From positions 1-5,792 of the forward strand of contig JAHHTE010000136.1 in NCBI GenBank assembly GCA_020024815.1: a stretch of DNA of 5,792 nt. Direction: 5' to 3'. The notes under the pieces are model-generated. The model did not search any database and was not told where the DNA came from. It worked only from the letters and a program-made list of their open reading frames with translations. Below, in pieces: positions 1-5,753 of this stretch (position 1 is the first letter of the stretch; each line of letters opens with the position of its first letter). Both the position numbers and the translations under genes were made by a program. The stretch is from Mailhella sp. (GTDB taxonomy: Bacteria; Desulfobacterota; Desulfovibrionia; Desulfovibrionales; Desulfovibrionaceae).

Positions 1-122
1 TTATTATCCACATTTAAAATAATAGGTTCGCCAACTTCAGTAACAATTTCTTGCTCTTCACCTGTTTCTTGATCCATTATATAATCAATTTGTTTTTCTT
101 TTATAATAAAAACTCTAAGCAT
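1..122 (-). CDS. Unrecognised small acidic phage protein, 5' part only
   Basis: Only the first 40 codons are visible; the frame stays open to the left edge. The ATG at 122-120 is preceded by AAGGA (133-129) with a 6-nt spacer, and this site overlaps the TAA stop of the tail fibre gene, so translation is probably coupled to the fibre. The peptide starts MLRVFIIKEKQIDYIMDQET and goes on rich in Glu, Ile and Val (EEQEIVTEVGEP, residues 22-33), with no signal peptide or membrane segment in the visible part. I do not recognise the family. Its place directly after the fibre would suit a small fibre-associated or assembly protein. In T7 this slot holds the holin 17.5, but a charged N-terminus like this does not look like a holin. 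The gene is real with fair confidence; its function is unknown. Confidence 0.7.
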   Translation of the reverse strand, partial: MLRVFIIKEKQIDYIMDQETGEEQEIVTEVGEPIILNVDN

Positions 123-131
123 AATAAGTCC

Positions 132-1793
132 TTATTGATACGCAATTAATTTACCACTTATAACTGCTACGTTAATAACTACTTTTTGTGATGTGGGTAC
201 AGTTTCAAATAAATCTGTACTGATATTATTCCAATATCCTGGTATAGAGTTATTACCTATCAAATACGAGCCAGTACCAAGACCAACTTCTGCTCCTGAT
301 ACAACATTCACTTGAGCAAATTGTCCAGGACCACCACTATTTGCATAATAAATTTTTAATGGCTTACCAATAGTTAAATTAGACAAAGTCCAATCACCAT
401 TTGTACTACGTTCGCCTAGTTTTTTTAATATTCCAGCATTATTAACAGTTCCAAGAGTGGCTATCTGATTTCTTGAGCCATTTATATTGGGTGTAGGAGC
501 GTAAGAACTAGCTACGCCGTCATTATCTATGTCAATAGATAACGTTGCACTTTTGCCATTTGCATTAAAAACTGACATTCCAGCATAACTATGATTTTGA
601 GTAGTCCTTCTACCAGTGAAAAATGCAACCCTGTTATCGTTTTTGTCATAAAATTCTATGTTAAGGTATCGTAATACATCATCTGCACTAGCAATATCCA
701 TAAGATTATGTTTAAAAGCCAAAATACCTAAATTTCCATTTGTGAATAAAGAAATTGGCTTTGTTACTTGTTGCGGAACATTTAATGCCCATAATTGCAC
801 CCAATCAGACCACACGCCGTTAAAATAACTTCGTGTATACACCCCAAAATTTTCTTTTTGTGTAGCATATAAGCAATAGGCAATTTGTGTTATTCTACCA
901 GTGGAAAGACCTGCTCCATAGCCAAAAACTTGTAAAAGTATAGGATTTTTTACAGGTCTATTTAAGCTAGTATCATTAGAGCCATTAACATGGTAAAAAC
1001 CACCTTTAACTACTGTATTTAAATCAGTGTCTCCCGATAGCCCCGCATTAGCTTTAGATAAATCTTCAGCAAGCCAGCCCCTATTATACCCATTTACAGA
1101 TAAACTTCCGTCTTTTGTTATACTTAGAGTTTGTTCTGTTGGCTTAATTTTTCCTGCTAAATTATAAGAGGCAATAGGCACAGTATCACTTGCTATTTTT
1201 GCCCATTCTTTCGCGGACTTACTATGAGGGTCTTTAGAGTCAGGAGGAGTTGGACTTTCAGCCCAAGCTTTAGCTATTTTGGCATAATTTTTTGCATTTA
1301 CTTCACTTTTACTAGCACTAAGTTCACTATTTTTTGCATTAATAGCTGCTTGAACTGCTTCATCACGTGCTGTAAGTAATGCGTCTACAAGCCCTTCTTT
1401 ATCCCTTTCATCTGTAATATCTAATTTTAATGCTCGACTTATTTCTTCATCTAATTGTTGAATTTGCATGACTATTCTATCAAAGCCATCATTTTCCAAT
1501 ACTTCTGGGTGAAAAGCTCCTGCATTTTCTAAATCCACAATTTGCGTTAAAGGTACTTTACGATAAATAGTAAGCTTTGTTCCTTTTGGTAAAGCTTCCC
1601 CTGTAAGAGGATATGTGAATATTTTTTTTACTAAATCAACAGAAAAATTTTTAGTAACCTCTTGTATTTCTTTATTCTTTTTTATGACGGCAAAAATATG
1701 TGTTTTATCTACCAAATGAAAAGGTAATGGAAATTCTTTTGTAATCCCATTTCCTTCATAATGCTTTTTTGTAAGCGTACTTGCTATGGTCAT
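132..1793 (-). CDS. gp17: Tail fibre protein (T7 gp17-like N-terminus, pyocin-knob domain)
   Basis: This 553-residue protein is the likely receptor-binding fibre attached to the tail; T7 gp17 is also 553 residues, but the shaft and tip here are unrelated. Residues 5-125 resemble the T7 gp17 tail-attachment domain (YEGNGITKEFPLPF at 12-25, TIYRKVPLTQIVDL at 75-88, then FDRIVMQIQQLDEEISRALKL). Residues 130-200 are an Ala/Lys/Glu-rich coiled-coil-like shaft with the paired fibre motif AKAWAE (174-179) and AKEWAK (194-199) around a Pro-rich linker. Residues 257-335 match the pyocin-knob pattern (DLNTVVKGGFYHV, NRP, then WSDWVQLW). Residues 344-450 resemble other fibre shafts, ending in APTPNINGSRNQIAT, the lambda-type fibre repeat signature. 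The tip (about 451-553) is Gly/Asn/Ser-rich and unassigned. ATG start with AGGGGG (1803-1798) 4 nt upstream, overlapping the stop of the gp14-like gene. Fibre identity is secure; receptor unknown. Confidence 0.9.
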   Translation of the reverse strand: MTIASTLTKKHYEGNGITKEFPLPFHLVDKTHIFAVIKKNKEIQEVTKNFSVDLVKKIFTYPLTGEALPKGTKLTIYRKVPLTQIVDLENAGAFHPEVLENDGFDRIVMQIQQLDEEISRALKLDITDERDKEGLVDALLTARDEAVQAAINAKNSELSASKSEVNAKNYAKIAKAWAESPTPPDSKDPHSKSAKEWAKIASDTVPIASYNLAGKIKPTEQTLSITKDGSLSVNGYNRGWLAEDLSKANAGLSGDTDLNTVVKGGFYHVNGSNDTSLNRPVKNPILLQVFGYGAGLSTGRITQIAYCLYATQKENFGVYTRSYFNGVWSDWVQLWALNVPQQVTKPISLFTNGNLGILAFKHNLMDIASADDVLRYLNIEFYDKNDNRVAFFTGRRTTQNHSYAGMSVFNANGKSATLSIDIDNDGVASSYAPTPNINGSRNQIATLGTVNNAGILKKLGERSTNGDWTLSNLTIGKPLKIYYANSGGPGQFAQVNVVSGAEVGLGTGSYLIGNNSIPGYWNNISTDLFETVPTSQKVVINVAVISGKLIAYQ

Positions 1794-1801
1794 TTTTCCC
1801 C

Positions 1802-2329
1802 CTAAAAATAACTTGGTCCACGTCTAGCAGAGCGAGAACTTGTAAGACTATTTGTAATACTTCCAACCCCAGACAAAACCGTATTTGCTGTTTGCAATTT
1901 CCCTCCTTGTGCTTTTTTACCTGCTTGATGAGCTTCCATTGTATGCTTTTGTGCTTGTCTATTATAAATATTTGCTTGTCTTTGGGCATTTGCACCTATT
2001 TCCTGTGCTTCTAATTCACCCTGCATTTCTATATCTGATAAAACATCAAGAGCTGATCCACTATCCAAAGAAACATTGCCAGCACCATATTGTACTGCTT
2101 GCTTACTTTGTAAGGCTTTTTGCTCTAAGCGAACTTTTTCTTGTTCTCTTTTGCCATCTTCTAAAGCTTGTTGAGCTTGCATTTGAGCGTGCCTTGCTTC
2201 TTCTTGTTGTATAAGTTGTTGTTGTAAAGCTTGCTCTCTTTGGGCTTTTTGTTCCTGCACTTTTCCTACCATACCAAGAGCAGAACCAAGTACACTAATC
2301 CCTGTTGTTACAGCTGTTACTCCGCACAT
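1802..2329 (-). CDS. gp14: Internal virion protein, T7 gp14-like
   Basis: This 175-residue protein resembles the gp14 family of podoviral ejection proteins, which sit in the capsid core and enter the host envelope to form part of the DNA-ejection channel (T7 gp14 is 196 residues). The N-terminus, MCGVTAVTTGISVLGSALGM, is a Gly/Ala-rich hydrophobic segment typical of the family. Residues 24-80 are a long Gln/Glu/Lys-rich helix, probably coiled coil. Residues 84-99 carry the characteristic stretch GNVSLDSGSALDVLSD, followed by a second polar helix (100-140) and a weakly hydrophobic Gly/Ser/Thr segment (146-163). The C-terminus is basic (RSARRGPSYF). GAGGA (2338-2334) lies 4 nt before the ATG and overlaps the TGA stop of the gp13-like gene. 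In T7 the partners gp15 and gp16 are encoded next; here the tail fibre follows after 8 nt. Family assignment rests on pattern and gene order. Confidence 0.82.
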   Translation of the reverse strand: MCGVTAVTTGISVLGSALGMVGKVQEQKAQREQALQQQLIQQEEARHAQMQAQQALEDGKREQEKVRLEQKALQSKQAVQYGAGNVSLDSGSALDVLSDIEMQGELEAQEIGANAQRQANIYNRQAQKHTMEAHQAGKKAQGGKLQTANTVLSGVGSITNSLTSSRSARRGPSYF

Positions 2330-2336
2330 ATTTTCC

Positions 2337-2816
2337 TCATTTTGTTACATAAAATCGTTTAAAAAGAATTTTCTCGCAACCAAGACGCAAGTATTTTTCA
2401 TCAATGGTAAAACCTAAATATTTAACCATACGTAATGTTTTTTTATTCCATGCTGCTGTTTGATTTAAAAGAATAGGGAATTTTTCCAAAGACTTTTGTA
2501 TAATTTGTTTGCCATACTGCACCAAAAAACGCTGATGATTAATTAAATTTTCCCCTAAAAACCAAATTTCTGCACAATGCAAACCTAAACCATTTAACGG
2601 AGCTAAGCCTCCCATACCAATTATGTCACCTTGAAAATAAAGACTATATATTTCTTGTTTTTCATCTTCAAAAAGGATAGTAAGCATTGTTTCAATATCT
2701 ATATGGAATAATTGCCAAAGTTCTAATGCTTCCATGTCACAAACTTTTGGACTTAAAATATACACTTCGTCTTGCGTTGCTTTTTTAATTTCATAATCCC
2801 CATACATTCCAAGCAT
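2337..2816 (-). CDS. gp13: T7 gp13-like protein with GNAT/DUF2833 fold
   Basis: This 159-residue protein has the layout of the acetyltransferase-like proteins that sit between tail tubular protein B and gp14 in T7-type phages (T7 gp13 is 138 residues and is needed for infectious virions). Visible GNAT-like features are a strand with a substrate-side turn (SLYFQGDIIGMGGLAPLNG, about 58-76), the AEIWFLGENL strand, the helix RFLVQYGKQIIQKSLEKFP, and the terminal NKKTLRMVKYLGFTIDE typical of DUF2833. The usual acetyl-CoA loop (R/Q-x-x-G-x-G/A) is not evident: the corresponding place reads RFLVQYG. Enzymatic activity is therefore doubtful and a structural or assembly role more likely. The start ATG overlaps the upstream TAA by 1 nt (TAATG), with AGGA (2825-2822) 5 nt before it; a second ATG at codon 4 has no better site. 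Fold assignment is fairly sure; function is inferred from synteny. Confidence 0.8.
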   Translation of the reverse strand: MLGMYGDYEIKKATQDEVYILSPKVCDMEALELWQLFHIDIETMLTILFEDEKQEIYSLYFQGDIIGMGGLAPLNGLGLHCAEIWFLGENLINHQRFLVQYGKQIIQKSLEKFPILLNQTAAWNKKTLRMVKYLGFTIDEKYLRLGCEKILFKRFYVTK

Positions 2817-4993
2817 TAAGTTCCTACTCCAAGCTCTGGCAAAAGAGCTAATATGGTCATAGGCAAGGGAACATCAGATTCCACACAAGCATAACTTTGA
2901 TTTTCAAAGCCACAACTTGGATAAATATAAGCGTAATCTGTATGTAATTGTACAGGGTCACCGGGCTTTTCATTTCTTCGCCATTTTACTTCGTCCATTT
3001 TTGAAAAGTTTGTGCCTATTTTTGCATAATTTGTATGGCGAAAATATACGCCAATTCTTTGCACAAGCTTTTTCTTACCAAGCGTACTCCCGTATTGTGT
3101 TTCCCCTTCTAAAGGCATACTTTTTAATTTTGCAGTATAGGGAAGTCCCACAATAATATCTTTTGCTGAAAAACCTAAATCTATGCCCATAATTTGCTGT
3201 ACTTTTCCATTTACTTCATATTGAATAGGACGCACAATTTGCATAGGGCATACTGCTCCATTGGCAACAATGGCAACTTTTTTTCCCTCTAAATGTTCTA
3301 AACCTCCCACATATCGTATTGGTTTTCCATTTGCCTCTGCATGATAGGAAAGCCCTGCATCTACATAAAAAACATAAGGAGCAACAAATTCATTTTTTTC
3401 TGTTTCATTAATATTTTTTTGTACATTATTTTGATTTTCTTGCATTAACACATCATATTGATAACGATTTTCCATACGTTCAAGAAAATATTGTTTTACG
3501 CCTTTTATTTCTCGCTCCATAACACAAAAAAGCTCATCAGCATAAGCACTAGGCAAAGTACAAACAGCAATAAATTTTCCCTCTGTACTATGTCTATGCC
3601 ACGCAAAAACTTCATGTTCTCGCAAAAATGTATGCCCAAGCAAAACGCCGTCATCACGAACACACCAAATAATAGAGTCAGGGCTTTGCTGATATGCCCA
3701 GTCTGTAATGGAATGTTCTTCTAATAAATGCCCCGCAAGCACAGCATGATCCGAACCAGAATAAGAATCTGTTCCAAAATCATATAATAAATCCCGCATT
3801 TCTCTATGTGTTCTATTTACATGTAAAATGCTATTACCCACAATAAGAGCTGGTAAACTACTTGACCCACGATACGATTGTGGCACAAGAGAAATATCTT
3901 TAGCTGTTAATGCCCCACTAGCACTTTTTACTTCCCATTCTGTACCACCAGTTCCAACAAGCAAAGTACGCAAAGAAACAAGCCAAGAAATTCTTGAAAC
4001 TTCATTACCCGCAATACTAATTTCCATAGCGTCATCGGCTTTTGTAGGGGAAGATTTTGTAAAAGATTCATAATTACCAGTTCGCGAAAACCACAAAGTT
4101 TGAGGTTTCTTTTTTGAACCAGCAAAAACAAGGCGTTGCTGATAAAAACAAACACAAGAGGGGTAATTGTCCTTTCCAAAAGGAATTTGTGCTTCTGGTG
4201 GTGTATCTAACATATCAGGAGCAATATTTTTTGCGTCAAATGCTTCTGTTAAACTGCTTCCAATATACCCATATTTTCCATTTTTTTCTTGATATATTCT
4301 ATATTCTGTGGCTTTTGGACTTTTTGTCCATGTCAATTTAGGATAACACGTTTGCCGTAAATTTTCAGGTGCTTCAATGGAACAAGGCTTTGACGCAAGA
4401 CTTTCTTCGCCATTTTCATCAATTACTGTAATCACATATAGCCAATTTCTTTTTCCTGCACCATCTCCATTTATTTCTCCAGGAGTTCGCACATCATAAA
4501 GAGTTGCTCTAAGTCCTGTGGGAGGAGCGACTTTTGGTGAAAAATCTACTTGTTCCAATTTCCAATTATCATGAGCAAAACGACTTAATTTATATGGTGG
4601 AAAATTAGGTGTTACTAAATAAATAACATCTGCACTTTGTACAAAAGTAAGCTTTTTTGCGTCATTATAAGAAAATGGTGTTGCAAGAGAAAAGGGAAGT
4701 TTTTGACTTGTTAATACAGCACCTTCACGGGTAAAAATAGATAATTTTTTCTCTGTCCACACAAGAATATATATTTCTGTTGGAGAAAAAATAAAGGGCA
4801 TAAGCCGTGCTTTTCCTGATAATTTTGCCAAAAACCGAAAACCATTACGCTTACTTGCTCCTCCATGTGGGTGAACAAGCATATTTTGCAAAAGGCTACA
4901 ACCTGTTTGATAACGTGCTAAATCAACCCGAACAGCCAAAGAAGGGGAGAGTTCCCCTGCTGTAAAACTACTTTGAAATCCATGAAAAGCCAT
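2816..4993 (-). CDS. gp12: Tail tubular protein B (T7 gp12-like nozzle protein)
   Basis: This is the tail nozzle protein of T7-type podoviruses, which hangs below the gp11 adaptor and forms the end of the DNA channel (T7 gp12 is 794 residues). I start it at the ATG at 4993, giving 725 residues. A TTG six codons upstream keeps the frame open, but AAGGG (5004-5000) sits 6 nt before the ATG, and this start lies 1 nt past the gp11 stop. Numbered from that ATG, hallmarks are FTAGELSP (10-17), HPHGGASKRNGFRF (41-54), a fibronectin-III-like insert (about 155-270), YPSCVCFYQQRLVFAG (277-292), LWFSRTGNYESF (300-311), AYQQSPDSIIWCVRDDG (433-449), HEVFAWHRHSTEGKF (460-474) and a conserved-looking tail end (VPLPMTILALLPEL, 708-721). 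Residues 515-535 are an Asn/Gln/Glu-rich insertion that looks like a surface loop. The 3' end overlaps the gp13-like start by 1 nt. Confidence 0.93.
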   Translation of the reverse strand: MAFHGFQSSFTAGELSPSLAVRVDLARYQTGCSLLQNMLVHPHGGASKRNGFRFLAKLSGKARLMPFIFSPTEIYILVWTEKKLSIFTREGAVLTSQKLPFSLATPFSYNDAKKLTFVQSADVIYLVTPNFPPYKLSRFAHDNWKLEQVDFSPKVAPPTGLRATLYDVRTPGEINGDGAGKRNWLYVITVIDENGEESLASKPCSIEAPENLRQTCYPKLTWTKSPKATEYRIYQEKNGKYGYIGSSLTEAFDAKNIAPDMLDTPPEAQIPFGKDNYPSCVCFYQQRLVFAGSKKKPQTLWFSRTGNYESFTKSSPTKADDAMEISIAGNEVSRISWLVSLRTLLVGTGGTEWEVKSASGALTAKDISLVPQSYRGSSSLPALIVGNSILHVNRTHREMRDLLYDFGTDSYSGSDHAVLAGHLLEEHSITDWAYQQSPDSIIWCVRDDGVLLGHTFLREHEVFAWHRHSTEGKFIAVCTLPSAYADELFCVMEREIKGVKQYFLERMENRYQYDVLMQENQNNVQKNINETEKNEFVAPYVFYVDAGLSYHAEANGKPIRYVGGLEHLEGKKVAIVANGAVCPMQIVRPIQYEVNGKVQQIMGIDLGFSAKDIIVGLPYTAKLKSMPLEGETQYGSTLGKKKLVQRIGVYFRHTNYAKIGTNFSKMDEVKWRRNEKPGDPVQLHTDYAYIYPSCGFENQSYACVESDVPLPMTILALLPELGVGT

Positions 4994-4994
4994 A

Positions 4995-5624
4995 TTATTC
5001 CCTTGCTCCAAGATAATTTGAATGTACTAAAACATATTGACTTTCTTTACTATCTTGACTTTTGGCTTTATCAAAAGCCAAACTTGCCAAATCTTTCAAA
5101 GCTTGCACACGTCCATTATCACCTCCCAAACTCATACAAAGTTCAGAAGCTAATTGCCATGCAAAAGCATCACAAAATAAACTATCCCATACATTAGGAT
5201 CATCTATGTATGTAATAAAACGCAATAAAGCTTGTGGACACGGTGTTAAAATAAATTTTGTACTATCTGATCCAAGCTCCACACTGTATGGAAAACTTGT
5301 TATTACTTGCTCTTGATTGCTATTTTGTAAATCTAAAGGATTATTAATCGCTAAAATTTGCAAACAATCTTCAGGATATTGATAATAATAAATATTTTTA
5401 TAAAATTTCTGTTCCTCGTTTGTGCCTAATAAAGCCAATGCCACTGTTTTTGTAGCAAAATTCCATGGATATGCTCGCAATGCAGAACGTAAAACATGAG
5501 GAAATTTTATAGCACATTGCCTTGCTTCTGTGCTTGCCTCACCAAGACTGGTAATTTGTAAAATAGAATTACCACCAGCCCGACTTAACGCTAAATTACA
5601 AATATCCACTTGTGAAAATCCCAT
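4995..5624 (-). CDS. gp11: Tail tubular protein A (T7 gp11-like adaptor)
   Basis: This protein matches the gatekeeper/adaptor family that forms a ring between the portal and the gp12 nozzle (T7 gp11 is 196 residues; this one 209). Visible signatures are an N-terminal helix (SQVDICNLALSRAGG, 4-18), LGEASTEARQCAIKFPHVLR (27-46), the very typical LRAYPWNFATK (49-59), YYQYPEDCLQIL (80-91) before a beta-sandwich-like part, and a C-terminal helical part (about 146-193) containing WDSLFCDAFAWQLASELCMSL. A GTG at 5630 would add two residues, but that GTG is the 3' half of the GAGGTG ribosome binding site, so ATG 5624 is preferred. It is the first gene after a non-coding leader of at least 168 nt, so it probably heads its own translational block. 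The capsid gene is expected further upstream, beyond the right edge. Confidence 0.9.
   Translation of the reverse strand: MGFSQVDICNLALSRAGGNSILQITSLGEASTEARQCAIKFPHVLRSALRAYPWNFATKTVALALLGTNEEQKFYKNIYYYQYPEDCLQILAINNPLDLQNSNQEQVITSFPYSVELGSDSTKFILTPCPQALLRFITYIDDPNVWDSLFCDAFAWQLASELCMSLGGDNGRVQALKDLASLAFDKAKSQDSKESQYVLVHSNYLGARE
5000..5004 (-). promoter_or_regulatory. Ribosome binding site of the gp12-like gene, inside the gp11 3' end
   Basis: AAGGG on the minus strand, 6 nt before ATG 4993 and formed by the last sense codons of the gp11-like gene (GCA AGG GAA TAA). It supports the ATG start over the upstream in-frame TTG at 5011 and implies coupled translation of the adaptor and nozzle. 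Confidence 0.75.
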
Positions 5625-5627
5625 TTT

Positions 5628-5633
5628 CACCTC
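5628..5633 (-). promoter_or_regulatory. Strong ribosome binding site of the gp11-like gene
   Basis: GAGGTG on the minus strand, with its GAGG core 5 nt before ATG 5624. It fixes the start: the in-frame GTG lies inside this site and has only A/T-rich sequence with no Shine-Dalgarno match above it. Confidence 0.8.
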
Positions 5634-5663
5634 GTTATTTATGATTAAAAAATAATGATTATT

Positions 5664-5677
5664 AAGGGAAAACCCTT
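5664..5677 (-). repeat. Short hairpin AAGGG-TTTT-CCCTT in the gp11 leader
   Basis: On the minus strand 5-bp arms AAGGG/CCCTT enclose a TTTT loop, followed at once by the AT palindrome AATAATCATTATT (5663-5651) and a short T-run. The T-run is too far from the GC stem for a classical terminator. The same segment contains TACAAGGG (5680-5673), complementary to CCCTTGTA (5790-5783) at the far end of the leader, so a long-range pairing is also possible. Confidence 0.4.
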
Positions 5678-5729
5678 GTATACTTAATAATGTAAATATT
5701 ATGATAAAATAAATACTATCAAATAGTTA

Positions 5730-5744
5730 AAGGATAATATCCTT
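5730..5744. repeat. Perfect AT-rich palindrome, possible operator
   Basis: AAGGATAATATCCTT has 7-bp perfect arms (AAGGATA/TATCCTT) around one central A. It lies 106 nt upstream of the gp11-like start. It could be a protein-binding site or a small hairpin; no second copy was seen in the window. Confidence 0.45.
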
Positions 5745-5753
5745 ATAACCATT

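Noticed and set aside
132..600. Diversity-generating retroelement variable region at the fibre 3' end
   Set aside because: No template repeat, reverse transcriptase or GC-rich mutagenesis-homing sequence is visible in the window.
1781..2014. Plus-strand and minus-strand alternative frames across the fibre/gp14 junction
   Set aside because: They overlap two assigned genes in other frames and give Cys/Phe-rich or Lys/Gln-rich low-complexity peptides typical of shadows.
1885..2214. 109-codon plus-strand open frame opposite the gp14-like gene
   Set aside because: It is antisense to a well-supported gene and reads as Leu-rich complement of Gln/Glu/Lys codons; no family resemblance or convincing ribosome binding site.
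3458..4341. Several plus-strand open frames of 75 to 88 codons and a minus-strand frame at 3928-4179
   Set aside because: All lie inside the gp12-like gene, whose family motifs run uninterrupted through this stretch.
4994..5011. TTG start giving a 731-residue gp12-like protein
   Set aside because: The ATG six codons later has AAGGG 6 nt upstream and lies 1 nt from the gp11 stop, and the conserved N-terminus (FTAGELSP) begins just after it.
5696..5722. Possible sigma70-like promoter on the minus strand (TTGATA, 15 nt, TAATAT)
   Set aside because: The spacer is short and the region is so AT-rich that such matches are expected by chance; no T7-type phage polymerase promoter was recognised either.
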